The position numbers and the translations under genes are program-made. Below the pieces are notes generated by a model. That model was not told the origin of the DNA, searched no databases, and was given only the letters and a program-made list of their open reading frames with translations. 54,526 nt of DNA, taken from Bacteroidaceae bacterium. Its GTDB lineage: Bacteria; Bacteroidota; Bacteroidia; Bacteroidales; Bacteroidaceae. How positions within the stretch are numbered: position 1 is the first letter of the stretch; each line of letters opens with the position of its first letter. Location of the stretch: contig JAFOCD010000172.1 in NCBI GenBank assembly GCA_017381475.1, positions 1 through 54,526 on the forward strand, written 5' to 3'. Of the stretch, positions 1-8,322 are shown piece after piece.

Positions 1-61
1 AGGTCTCAATGACCATCTCACGCTCGGCCGGTGTAAATTTCAAAATCTCCTCCATAATCAT
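1..61 (-). CDS. Partial N-terminus of an unidentified protein
   Basis: Reading the minus strand from the ATG at 61-59, an open frame runs off the left edge and gives about 20 residues starting MIMEEILKFTPAERE. A second in-frame ATG lies at 55-53. A Bacteroidetes -7 box (TATCTTCG, complement of 83-90) sits just upstream, so this is probably the true 5' end of a gene transcribed away from the DUF4301 gene. Too little is visible to name a family. Confidence 0.5.
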   Translation of the reverse strand, partial: MIMEEILKFTPAEREMVIET

Positions 62-172
62 CAGACTTCCTGGTTTATTTTGCGAAGATAGTTTTTTTCT
101 GCATAAATTTTGTCATTTATAGAAATAATTCATACATTCGCTGAATAGAAACTAACTTAAACTAACATAATT

Positions 173-1687
173 ATGATCAGCAAGGCAGATCAAGCACATC
201 TTGAGAAAAAAGGTATTTCGGCCGAACAAGTTGCCGAACAGTTAAGGACCTTCAAGACTGGTTTTCCATTCCTTAAACTTCAGCAGGCTGCAACAGTAGA
301 AAAGGGCGTGTTGGCTCCAACAGAGCAGGAGAGAGAAGAATATCTGAAGGCTTGGGACAACTACTGCGCGAGCGGAAAGGCTATTCTCAAATTCGTTCCG
401 GCATCGGGCGCTGCAAGCCGCATGTTCAAAGACTTGTTCTCATTTCTCAGTGCCGACTATGATGTTCCCACAACAACTTTTGAGAAGATGTTTTTTGAGA
501 ACATTGAGAAGTTCGCTTTCTATGGTGACTTGAATGAAATGTGTATAAACAACAAGAAATTATCCATCAAGGAACTTGTTGAGAAGGGACAATACAAGGA
601 TGTTGTCTTCAACCTTCTCGATTTTACCGGCATGAACTACGGTTCATTGCCCAAGGGACTGCTCAAGTTCCACACATACGATGATGCAGCCCGCACATCG
701 GCCGAGGAACATTTCGTCGAGGGTGCTCTCTATGCTGGTACAAACGGGGTGGTGAGGCTTCACTTTACCGTTTCACCCAATCACAAGGTACTTTTTGAGG
801 AGTTGGTAGCAGAGAGAAAGGCCTACTATGAGGAACTCTTCAATGTCAAATATGAAATCTCATTCTCGGAGCAAAAACAGAGTACCGATACAATTGCAGC
901 AAATGCCGACAACACACCTTTCCGTGAGAACGGAACTTTGGTATTCCGCCCTGGTGGTCATGGTGCGCTCATTGAGAATCTTAATGATATTGATGCCGAT
1001 GTCATCTTCATAAAGAATATTGACAATGTCGTTCCCGACCGCTTGAAACCCGATACTGTTACATACAAGAAACTGCTTGCAGGTATTCTTGTAAAGACAC
1101 AGGAGAAGGTGTTCGAGTATCTGCGTCTGATTGACAGCGGTAAATACACCCATGAGCAGGTAGAGGAGATGATACGCTTCCTGCAGCAGAACCTGCAGTG
1201 CCGCAACAGCGACATCAAGCACATGGAAGATTGCGAGTTGGTACTCTATCTGCGCAAGAAGTTCAACCGCCCTATGCGCGTGTGCGGCATGGTAAAGAAT
1301 GTGGGCGAGCCAGGTGGCGGTCCATTCCTTGCATACAACAACGACGGAACAGTATCATTGCAGATTCTTGAGAGTTCGCAGATAGACATGGCGAATGCCG
1401 ATGCCAAAGCCATGTTCGAGAATGGCACACACTTCAACCCCGTTGACCTTGTATGTGCGGTCAAGAACTATAAAGGCGAGAAGTTCGACTTGCCCAAGTA
1501 TGTCGACAAGAACACCGGCTTCATCTCTCACAAGTCAAAGGGTGGCCGCGAACTCAAGGCAATGGAACTCCCGGGTCTGTGGAACGGAGCAATGAGCGAC
1601 TGGAACACAATATTCGTCGAAGTGCCGCTCATCACTTTCAACCCCGTGAAGACTGTGAATGACCTGTTGCGTGATGTGCATCAGTAA
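173..1687 (+). CDS. DUF4301 family protein
   Basis: 504-aa cytosolic protein without signal peptide or membrane segment. It matches the DUF4301 family common in Bacteroidales, recognised by the KFVPASGAASRMFKDL block near residues 72-87. A second conserved block, FRPGGHGALIENL followed by VIFIKNIDNV (around residues 250-280), is reminiscent of nucleotide-sugar pyrophosphorylases, where a glycine-rich PGGHG loop precedes a motif ending in Asn-Asp-Asn. That fold relation is inference; the reaction is not known to me. The gene stands alone: a divergent partial gene lies to the left and a strong terminator follows 3 bases after the stop. No Shine-Dalgarno is seen, which is normal for this phylum. 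Confidence 0.85.
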   Translation: MISKADQAHLEKKGISAEQVAEQLRTFKTGFPFLKLQQAATVEKGVLAPTEQEREEYLKAWDNYCASGKAILKFVPASGAASRMFKDLFSFLSADYDVPTTTFEKMFFENIEKFAFYGDLNEMCINNKKLSIKELVEKGQYKDVVFNLLDFTGMNYGSLPKGLLKFHTYDDAARTSAEEHFVEGALYAGTNGVVRLHFTVSPNHKVLFEELVAERKAYYEELFNVKYEISFSEQKQSTDTIAANADNTPFRENGTLVFRPGGHGALIENLNDIDADVIFIKNIDNVVPDRLKPDTVTYKKLLAGILVKTQEKVFEYLRLIDSGKYTHEQVEEMIRFLQQNLQCRNSDIKHMEDCELVLYLRKKFNRPMRVCGMVKNVGEPGGGPFLAYNNDGTVSLQILESSQIDMANADAKAMFENGTHFNPVDLVCAVKNYKGEKFDLPKYVDKNTGFISHKSKGGRELKAMELPGLWNGAMSDWNTIFVEVPLITFNPVKTVNDLLRDVHQ

Positions 1688-1690
1688 TTA

Positions 1691-1726
1691 AATATTTAAG
1701 GAGGCTGTTTGGCCTCCTTAAATATT
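1691..1726 (+). terminator. Intrinsic terminator of the DUF4301 gene
   Basis: Perfect 15-bp inverted repeat, 1691-1705 with 1712-1726, around a 6-base loop. Its AT-rich foot gives T-runs on both strands. It lies directly after the stop codon at 1687. Confidence 0.85.
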
Positions 1727-1746
1727 CATATATATAATTGTAGAAT

Positions 1747-2331
1747 ATGTGCTTTTTTAGGAAAAAATCAGTCAGGTTCATTTGTACCGGAGGAGAATGT
1801 AAAGTTGTTGGCTATCCCGAACTGGAAGGCTATAGCGGATTAATGATAGGGGATGGCATGGCTTTTTTCCGCCCCCATCACCTAGATTTGTATCTCGCAA
1901 ACACAAAGACTGGCAAGATACGCAAAATCTCTAAAAACTTTGACATAGACAAAGGAAACTCTTTTCAGGAAATAATTAATCGATACAAAAACCTATTGTT
2001 GGTAGATGATACAGAAATAGACTATAAGTCAATAAACGAGCTGTTTGCAAGAAATAGCAGTGCTCTATCTAACGCCAGGGATAAAGCAATCCGACACAAG
2101 GAAATAGGAACCTGCTATGGTTTCAACAAAGGATACTGTGCCATCTATTGGGAGTTGGAACCTTGCAGTGCATACTACGGAAACATCTATGGCGGAGATT
2201 TTTCCACTAAAGATGCGAAAGAGGTCTATGCCATTATAAATACAGATTTGGAGATTGTAGAACCATTCCGTCCCGTCAAGGATCTGAACAAGTATCTTGA
2301 AGAAATAGAGAATAAGTACGGCTCTCAATAA
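1747..2331 (+). CDS. Hypothetical protein
   Basis: 194-aa soluble protein that I do not recognise. It has no signal peptide, no membrane segment and no clear catalytic motif. Visible features are a basic N-terminus (MCFFRKKSVRF), a TGGEC motif near residues 14-18, and aromatic-rich segments in the C-terminal half (YGFNKGYCAIYWELEPCSAYY). The shape suggests a small beta-rich accessory or immunity/SMI1-like protein, but there is no direct evidence for that. It is more AT-rich than the flanking genes. Its stop codon abuts the stop of the convergent tRNA-editing gene with no spacer. Confidence 0.6.
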   Translation: MCFFRKKSVRFICTGGECKVVGYPELEGYSGLMIGDGMAFFRPHHLDLYLANTKTGKIRKISKNFDIDKGNSFQEIINRYKNLLLVDDTEIDYKSINELFARNSSALSNARDKAIRHKEIGTCYGFNKGYCAIYWELEPCSAYYGNIYGGDFSTKDAKEVYAIINTDLEIVEPFRPVKDLNKYLEEIENKYGSQ

Positions 2332-2835
2332 TTACTTGTCATACAACTCGATAAACTCAAAACTGTTACCTACAACATCAAGGTAACGCATGAACTCATT
2401 CACCCCGATGACAACTGTTGCATGGTTGTCGTTGGGGTGAAAACTTAATGTAGTTTCATCCTTCAGGTTTTTATCCATGAACAGGTGTACATGGTTCTCA
2501 GTATCGTTTATGAGACCGAATGGTGATACCGAGCCTGGTTGCAGACCAAGGTATTTTTCCATACGCTGTGGTGATGCAAACGAGAGTTTGCCCTGATGTA
2601 GGCGTTTCTCAAGGTCATGTATGTCAAGGTCGCGCTCGCAGTCGAGCACTACAAGATAGTGGCGGTTGCCTTTGTGGTTGCGGAAGAAGAGGTTCTTGCA
2701 ATGCTTTGAACCATCCTGTTTCCAATGTTGGCGTGCAATTTCAATTGTGGGTGCCTCGGGGTGGGTGTACCAAGAGTATTCAAAACCATTCTCATTGAGA
2801 TAATTCAATACTTTATCTATTCGCTCGTTTTCCAT
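2332..2835 (-). CDS. proX: Prolyl-tRNA editing deacylase (ProX/PrdX, YbaK-like)
   Basis: 167-aa free-standing editing domain of the INS/YbaK superfamily. Such proteins hydrolyse Ala-tRNA(Pro) mischarged by prolyl-tRNA synthetase. The family signature is SKHCKNLFFRNHKGNRHYLVVL-like; the nearly invariant lysine is K47 in the CKNLF motif. LSFASPQRMEKYLGL and GSVSPFGL, the YbaK-fold glycine loop, follow. Length is typical for PrdX-type proteins. It lies 14 bases downstream of the threonine aldolase gene on the same strand, so the two are probably co-transcribed. Its 3' end abuts that of the convergent hypothetical gene. Confidence 0.88.
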   Translation of the reverse strand: MENERIDKVLNYLNENGFEYSWYTHPEAPTIEIARQHWKQDGSKHCKNLFFRNHKGNRHYLVVLDCERDLDIHDLEKRLHQGKLSFASPQRMEKYLGLQPGSVSPFGLINDTENHVHLFMDKNLKDETTLSFHPNDNHATVVIGVNEFMRYLDVVGNSFEFIELYDK

Positions 2836-2849
2836 TGTATTTCAACTTT

Positions 2850-3896
2850 TTATAACATGTTTGCAATGTCGTTGCAGAGTTGCTTAACATTTTCGGGACG
2901 GGTTGCCCAACTGGTACAAAAACGAACGATATCGCGTTCGCCGTCATACTTGCCCCAGAACTCAGGGATATACTTTGTTCCCAGAATTGCCTGCTGTTCC
3001 TTTGTCAGTAGCGGGAACTGCATGTTTGTGGGCGAGTCTATCCACATCTGGATGCCTTTGCTCTCAAAAGCCTTGCGTATCTTTGCCGCCATTTCATTCG
3101 CGTGTCTTGCTAGCTTGAAGTAGAGACAGTCGTTGCCGCCTTTCAGCAACTGCTCGAACTGGATGCCGAGCAAGCGGCCCTTAGCAAGCATGCCACCATG
3201 CTGTTTTATTGCATAGCGGAAACTGCGGTGCATCTCCTCTCCCTTAAAGACTACAGCCTCGCCAAAGAGTGCTCCCACCTTTGTTCCGCCAATGTAAAAG
3301 ACATCGCAAAGGCGCGCCAGGTCGGCAAGGGTTATGTCGCAGCATTGAGCGCAGAGTCCATATCCCAGGCGTGCGCCATCGACAAAGAGGTAGAGACCAT
3401 GCTGGTGGCAGAACTCCGAGATTGCTGTGAGTTCGGCCTTGCTGTATATGAGCCCGTTTTCGGCCGGGCATGAGAGATAGACCATGCCCGGCTGCACGGT
3501 GTGTTCATGCGAGTGGTCGTTCCAATGGTTGTGGTAACATTCGGCAATCTGTTCGAGTGACAAACGGCCATCGGTGCTTGGCAGGGCAATTATTTTGTGT
3601 CCTGTAGCCTCTGGCGCGCCGGTCTCGTGTACATTTATGTGTCCGCTATCGGCCGAGATAACACCTTGGTAGCTATGGAGCAGGGCGTCAATAACAGTTA
3701 CATTGGCCTGTGTTCCGCCAACAAGGAACTGCACTCCAAGAGTGCTGTCGCCACAATGTTCCTTTATTATTTCGCGTGCTTTATCGCAGTAACTGTCGCA
3801 TCCATAACCTACATGTTGTTCAAAATTTGTGTTGGCCAGAGCCTCCAGTATTGAAGGGTGAGCACCCTCTATGTAATCAGAATCAAATCGTATCAT
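2850..3896 (-). CDS. ltaE: Low-specificity L-threonine aldolase family, PLP-dependent
   Basis: 348-aa fold-type I PLP enzyme of the threonine aldolase/beta-eliminating lyase family, which cleaves L-threonine or allo-threonine to glycine and acetaldehyde. K206 in YIGGTKVGALFGEAVV is the expected Schiff-base lysine. D173 and R176 in FVDGARLGYG bind the cofactor, and GGTQAN (residues 60-65) forms the phosphate-binding region. H86 or H90 in SGHINVHETGAPE is the likely ring-stacking histidine. First gene of a pair with proX. Its promoter is visible: TATTTTTG on the complement of 3920-3927, which is also the left edge of an 84-bp repeat element. Confidence 0.9.
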   Translation of the reverse strand: MIRFDSDYIEGAHPSILEALANTNFEQHVGYGCDSYCDKAREIIKEHCGDSTLGVQFLVGGTQANVTVIDALLHSYQGVISADSGHINVHETGAPEATGHKIIALPSTDGRLSLEQIAECYHNHWNDHSHEHTVQPGMVYLSCPAENGLIYSKAELTAISEFCHQHGLYLFVDGARLGYGLCAQCCDITLADLARLCDVFYIGGTKVGALFGEAVVFKGEEMHRSFRYAIKQHGGMLAKGRLLGIQFEQLLKGGNDCLYFKLARHANEMAAKIRKAFESKGIQMWIDSPTNMQFPLLTKEQQAILGTKYIPEFWGKYDGERDIVRFCTSWATRPENVKQLCNDIANML

Positions 3897-3919
3897 TTTT
3901 CAATAAGTTTTGTCTTTTG

Positions 3920-4011
3920 CAAAAATAGTAACAAACGAGCGAGAAATATGAAGCTTGCTTCAATATTTTTCAATGCGAGTGCCGTAGATTTTCAAGTTCG
4001 TCTCAAAAATA
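3920..4011. repeat. Isolated copy of an 84-bp promoter-edge repeat (R1)
   Basis: The unit starts at CAAAAATA (3920) and the same octamer recurs exactly 84 bases later (4004-4011). It aligns position by position with the tandem units at 47433-47755. Shared blocks include ACGAGCGAGAAA, GAAGCTTGCTTC, ATTTTTC/GTTTTTC and GCGAGTGC. The hairpin arms differ in matching pairs (ATAT-GAAGC here, ACAA-GAAGC at 47.5 kb), so the stem is kept while its sequence changes. The left boundary supplies the -7 box of the minus-strand ltaE promoter. Confidence 0.75.
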
Positions 4012-4091
4012 GTGAGAAAGTCTGAATAAACCATAGGCTACATCTTTAAAGAATTGGACCGATAAATGAGAGGATTTAGTGAAAAATATAT

Positions 4092-4099
4092 TACATTTG
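4092..4099 (+). promoter_or_regulatory. -7 promoter element upstream of the 4.1-4.6 kb leader
   Basis: TACATTTG fits the Bacteroidetes -7 consensus TANNTTTG and is followed by C. The upstream -33 region (around 4068-4073) has only TTTA instead of TTTG. The predicted start is near 4106, about 470 bases ahead of the first ATG. Confidence 0.5.
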
Positions 4100-4105
4100 C
4101 AGATG

Positions 4106-4578
4106 TGTGTGGAAACATGCGCACAAAAAAGATTGTTTGTTTTTAATTAAGTATAGCTTATGAAATAAAAAACGCTCTTTTTTTTGTCCTGTGTCATTAT
4201 TTATGTAATGGGGTAAAACATAGCGTTATAAAATTGGAAATATAAAAATGTTTGAGCTTTCTGCTCTTGTTCTCTTTGTCTGAAACCCGCCAAGATTTTG
4301 TCACCGAGAACAAGTAGGGGACTGTTCACGCTGTATAAGCGCGGACTATTCTTTGCTTGTTGGTGATAAGGTTACTTGGCGGTACCGAGACAAAAACAAG
4401 TTGGTGAATAGTACCGCGCTGTTTGTTAAATAACTGTTCCGGCAAAACAATTTGTCCTTTAAAATTGTTATTAAGCGTGGAGAATTACTGTTCATTGGTT
4501 TAAGAGTCAAAGAAACGGTAAATATCACGAAAAACCAGCGAAATTTTGCGTTTTTTAACATTTAAAGGAACTTGTATC
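4106..4578 (+). promoter_or_regulatory. Long structured leader or candidate non-coding RNA
   Basis: This gene-free stretch is rich in inverted repeats. CTTGTTCTC (4266-4274) pairs with GAGAACAAG (4306-4314). A nested hairpin opens with GCGCGGACTATTC (4339-4351), closes with GAATAGTACCGCGC (4406-4419; one bulged A), and encloses CTTGTT/AACAAG (4356-4361 with 4395-4400) and CTTGG/CCGAG stems. AACAATTT/AAATTGTT forms 4446-4469. The recurring CTTGTT and AACAAG segments allow alternative pairings. A short stem followed by six T (4540-4557) lies just before the ribosome site. It may be an attenuated 5' leader of the 207-aa gene or an independent RNA; I recognise no Rfam-type family in it. Confidence 0.4.
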
Positions 4579-5202
4579 ATGGAAAAGCCTGAAAACACAG
4601 CGTGCGATTTTATTCATCAGCAAATTAATTCATCTCGTATAAGCACAACAAGTCTTTGTCGTAATAGTTGCACCCAGTGGTCTGACGGCAGAGTTGACGG
4701 TGTTGCACGAGAATCCTCTATTGTTCAGAAATCGCATATAACAGGAAATTATATGTGGCTTGACGATTACCTTGCCCAGGGTAATGCCATGGGTGTGGAG
4801 AACAATCCCAAATTCTATCATTTCCACGATTTACAGGAGGCTTATCATCAGTTTGAGTATATTGGTGAGTTGGAGGACGAACGTTGCGTGCAACTTCTTT
4901 GGGAGATTGTGCGAGCCTTTAATGACCGTTACCGTCGCCATTCGGGAACGCAAACCAAAAAGATCTCTCCCATTGATAGCCGTTTCTATATAAAATGTAT
5001 CCTTGAATTATTAAAAAAGGGTGGTGATAGCATCTCTTCATTTGAAAAGATGGAGCTTTACCGCGAGGCAGGAATGTTCAGTAAATGCTTTGAAATTTTC
5101 AATTCAAAGCTAAGGTGGAACGACGAAGAAATTGTTGACGAGTTGCTCTTCCGTGCCGCACATGGTGACAGCTCTCCATTTGCGCTGCAGCCCTTATTTT
5201 AA
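4579..5202 (+). CDS. Hypothetical protein
   Basis: 207 aa from the ATG at 4579, chosen over an ATG at 4546 because AAAGGA (4564-4569) lies at a suitable distance and the upstream 11 codons read like leader sequence. I do not recognise a family. The N-terminal ~60 residues are Ser/Thr/Asn-rich and probably disordered. From about residue 70 the protein is helical, with conserved-looking aromatics (FYHFHDLQEAYHQFEYIG) and a C-terminal helical pair. It is cytosolic, with no signal peptide. The unusually long structured leader suggests regulated expression. No terminator separates it from the M16 peptidase gene 117 bases downstream. Confidence 0.6.
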   Translation: MEKPENTACDFIHQQINSSRISTTSLCRNSCTQWSDGRVDGVARESSIVQKSHITGNYMWLDDYLAQGNAMGVENNPKFYHFHDLQEAYHQFEYIGELEDERCVQLLWEIVRAFNDRYRRHSGTQTKKISPIDSRFYIKCILELLKKGGDSISSFEKMELYREAGMFSKCFEIFNSKLRWNDEEIVDELLFRAAHGDSSPFALQPLF

Positions 5203-5319
5203 CCGCATAAAGTCTTTTACTGGAAGTAAAAAACAACAAACGGATTATTAACCTATTGCTTATTTTGTTATTTTTGTGACCTATTAGAAAAACAGTATTA
5301 ACATTATAAGCATTTATCA

Positions 5320-8133
5320 ATGAAGAAGTACATTAAAATTCTGCTATTGGTCATTGTTGCCATTGCTTTCAGCCTGCCTGTGTCGGCTGCGAAGGATGGC
5401 AAGCAGTTGCCTTTAGACCCGACAATCAGGGTTGGTAAGCTGAAGAACGGCATTACCTACTACATCCGTCACAATGACAACCCCGAGAACCTGGTGAATT
5501 TCTACATTGCACAGAAGGTGGGTTCTATCCAGGAAGAGGAGCACCAGCGCGGTTTGGCTCACTTCCTTGAGCACATGTGTTTCAATGGAACAAAGCATTT
5601 CCCCGGCAAGTCAATGATCAACTACCTCGAGAGCATTGGCGTGAAGTTCGGTGCCGACCTCAATGCCTACACCTCAATCGACGAGACCGTGTATAACATT
5701 GACAATGTTCCTGTGAATGTAGAGGGCGCAATTGACTCTTGTCTCTGGATTCTGCACGACTGGGCCGACGGCCTTACGCTCGATGAAGAGGAAATTGACA
5801 GCGAACGCGGTGTAATTCATGAGGAGTGGCGTGGACGCAACAGCGCAATGATGCGTATGCAGGAGCGCATGCTTGCAGATATCTTTCCAGGCAGCAGATA
5901 TGGCAGCCGCTTGCCGATAGGCATTATGGAAGTGGTTGACAACTTCCCTTACCAGGCTTTGCGCGACTACTACGAGAAGTGGTATCGCCCCGACCTCCAG
6001 GGTATCATCATCGTGGGTGACATCGACGTGGATGACATGGAGAAGAAGGTGAAGAAAATCTTCAAGCAGATAAAGAAGGCAAAGAAACCTGCCGAGCGCG
6101 TATATTTCCCTGTTGAGGACAACAAGGAGCCTATCTTCTCACAGCAGATTGACAAGGAGCAGCAGAACTACATGCTGCAAATCATGTACAAGCACGATGC
6201 TGCACCACGCGAGATGCGCAACACCAGAGAGTACCAGTATGACAGCTATCTGAAATCGGTTGCCACAGCGCTCCTGAACATGCGTTTCCGCGAGATTGCA
6301 AGCCGCGAGAACCCTCCATACATGGGTGCGGGCATAGGCTACAACGATTTTGGCGTTGCACAGACAAAGAAGGCATTCACAATTGCAATAACCTGCAAGC
6401 CCGAGCAGATGATGGAAGCCGTTCCATTCGTGCTCACCGAGGTTGAGAGAGCACGTCGTTTCGGTTTTACCGAATCGGAGTTGCAGCGCATCAAGGAGCA
6501 GTCACTCGCAGGAAACGAGACATGGTATGCCGAGCGTGATAAGCGCACCAGCGGATACTATGTTGAGCTCTGCGTAAGACACTTCCTCGACAACAGCAGC
6601 CTCATGGACCCGACAGTGGAGTATGAGCTCTCTAAAGAGATTGTAAATGCCATTACTCTCGAGGAGGTAAATGCAGTTATCCCATCACTTTTCCGCGATG
6701 ACAACAAAGTAGTTGTTTCATTCGCTCCCGAGAAGGAGGGTGTTGTATATCCCGGCATCGAGGACATTGAGATGTTGCAGAAGATGATTCAGAATGCAAG
6801 AATATCGGCATACGAGGACAACGCTGTAGATGCACCGTTGCTTGCAGAGGTTCCAACAGGATGCAAGGTTGCCAACACCCAGGAAGGCAAGTGGGGCTCA
6901 ACCGTGTGGACACTGGAGAACGGCATTAAGGTTATTGTAAAGTCAACCGATTTCCAGGCCGACAAGATTTCACTCGCAGGCTATAAGATTGGTGGTACTA
7001 ACCGTTATGCCGACAGTGACCGCTTGAACATTGCCATGCTCTCGGCACTTGTTCCCGCCGGAGGTTACGGCGTGTTCGACGCAATGCAGCTCAACAAGAA
7101 ACTGTCGGGCAGCACAGCAAGTGCCAATGTTGGCAGCGGTTCACTCTACGATGTTATAAATGCAGGCTGTTCAACTAAAGACCTTGAGGAGATGTTCCAG
7201 CTCATGTACCTCAAGTTCACACAGCCACGCAAGGACGAGAAGGCATTTGAGTCACTCACATCGCGCATGCGCAACAACCTCAAGGACAGGAATCTCAACC
7301 CCAACACAGCACTCAGCGACACACTTGTGAAGGCTCTCTACGACAACCATCCACGTGTAATGCCATTGCTTGCCGAGGATGTTGACAAGGTCGACTATGA
7401 CCGCGTTCTCGAGATTTACCGCGAGAGAACAAGCGATGCCACAGGCTACACATTCTTCATTGTAGGTAACATAGACCTCGAGGCTTTGAAACCGCTTGTC
7501 GAGCGTTACATCGGTGCTTTGCCATGCAACGGCCGCGTCGAGGAGATTGTTGCTTCACCCGTAGAGTCACGTAAGGGTATCTACAAGAACAACTTCAAGA
7601 ACAAGATGGAAACCCCAACCGGCACACAGGTTGTAACATACACCGGCGACATTGAACCATCACTCAAGAACATCCTCACAATGAGTTTCCTGAACCAGGT
7701 GCTCAACATCGTCTACACCGAGGAGGTTCGTGAGAAAGAGGGTGGTACTTACGGTGTCGGCGTTCAGGGTTCTATCGCTGCCGAGCCCGAGAACCAGTAC
7801 TCGCTCAACATCAACTTCAAGATGTCGCCCGACCGCCGCGAGGAGCTCCTTGCAATCATCATCAAGCAGTTTGAGAAGATGGCAGCCGAAGGTCCTGTAA
7901 GCGAGCACGTAGAGAAGGCGCGCAGCTACATGCTCAAGTCGTTCGAGGAGAAGCAGAAGAAGAACGGTTCTTGGATGAACTGGCTCTACAGCTACTATTT
8001 CGAGGGCAAGAACACCTACGATGGATATACCGACCTTGTAAACAGCATCACAGCCGAGGATATCCGCCTGTTGGCAAAGTATATCCTTGACCAGGGCAAC
8101 TATATTGAGGTGAGTATGACACCCGCAGAATAA
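5320..8133 (+). CDS. Secreted M16 family zinc metallopeptidase (pitrilysin/insulinase-like)
   Basis: 937 aa with a Sec signal peptide (MKKYIKILLLVIVAIAFSLPVSA), so it acts in the periplasm or at the envelope. The N-terminal M16 domain carries the inverted zinc motif HFLEH (H81, E84, H85). The third ligand is E162 in DSERGVIHEE, exactly 77 residues further on, as in pitrilysin. A second, inactive M16-like half follows and includes the EKEGGTYGVGV motif near residue 805 that contacts substrate in this family. The length matches the two-domain-pair forms. A paralogue begins beyond the right edge of the window (54127-54526). It is a single gene followed by an R2 hairpin repeat and a terminator. 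Confidence 0.92.
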   Translation: MKKYIKILLLVIVAIAFSLPVSAAKDGKQLPLDPTIRVGKLKNGITYYIRHNDNPENLVNFYIAQKVGSIQEEEHQRGLAHFLEHMCFNGTKHFPGKSMINYLESIGVKFGADLNAYTSIDETVYNIDNVPVNVEGAIDSCLWILHDWADGLTLDEEEIDSERGVIHEEWRGRNSAMMRMQERMLADIFPGSRYGSRLPIGIMEVVDNFPYQALRDYYEKWYRPDLQGIIIVGDIDVDDMEKKVKKIFKQIKKAKKPAERVYFPVEDNKEPIFSQQIDKEQQNYMLQIMYKHDAAPREMRNTREYQYDSYLKSVATALLNMRFREIASRENPPYMGAGIGYNDFGVAQTKKAFTIAITCKPEQMMEAVPFVLTEVERARRFGFTESELQRIKEQSLAGNETWYAERDKRTSGYYVELCVRHFLDNSSLMDPTVEYELSKEIVNAITLEEVNAVIPSLFRDDNKVVVSFAPEKEGVVYPGIEDIEMLQKMIQNARISAYEDNAVDAPLLAEVPTGCKVANTQEGKWGSTVWTLENGIKVIVKSTDFQADKISLAGYKIGGTNRYADSDRLNIAMLSALVPAGGYGVFDAMQLNKKLSGSTASANVGSGSLYDVINAGCSTKDLEEMFQLMYLKFTQPRKDEKAFESLTSRMRNNLKDRNLNPNTALSDTLVKALYDNHPRVMPLLAEDVDKVDYDRVLEIYRERTSDATGYTFFIVGNIDLEALKPLVERYIGALPCNGRVEEIVASPVESRKGIYKNNFKNKMETPTGTQVVTYTGDIEPSLKNILTMSFLNQVLNIVYTEEVREKEGGTYGVGVQGSIAAEPENQYSLNINFKMSPDRREELLAIIIKQFEKMAAEGPVSEHVEKARSYMLKSFEEKQKKNGSWMNWLYSYYFEGKNTYDGYTDLVNSITAEDIRLLAKYILDQGNYIEVSMTPAE

Positions 8134-8135
8134 AA

Positions 8136-8248
8136 TGACTAAAAAGCAAACTTCTTCGTTATGCTTGCCCTGAAAATCCTCATTTACTTCAAGTAAACTC
8201 CGGTTTTCAGGTCTTCGCAAGCCTTGAATTTTACTTTTTATTCATTTC
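8136..8248 (+). repeat. R2 dispersed hairpin repeat, copy A
   Basis: About 113 bases starting 3 bases after the M16 stop codon and matching 27401-27514. Shared blocks are TGACTAAAAAG, the run around CTCATTTACTTCAAGTAAAC, and CTTCGCAAGCCTTGAA. It folds into one long hairpin: GCTTGC (8163-8168) with GCAAGC (8217-8222), CCTGAAAA with TTTTCAGG, and TTTACTT-C-AAGTAAA at the tip. Confidence 0.8.
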
Positions 8249-8258
8249 ATTAAGAACA

Positions 8259-8290
8259 AGATGGTGGCTGAAAAAAATCAGTCACCATCT
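8259..8290. terminator. Bidirectional intrinsic terminator
   Basis: The inverted repeat AGATGGTG...CACCATCT has an inner CTGA/TCAG pair and an A-rich loop, and is followed on the plus strand by TTTGTTTT. It lies between the convergent M16 gene and the outer-membrane barrel gene and can serve both. It shares its core with the terminator at 10198-10227. Confidence 0.75.
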
Positions 8291-8322
8291 TTGTTTTATC
8301 TCAGGCACTTTTTAGCAACTTC

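Noticed and set aside
7660-8220. 186-codon minus-strand frame opposite the M16 peptidase
   Set aside because: It is antisense to a well-supported coding region and runs into the R2 repeat; a codon-bias shadow.
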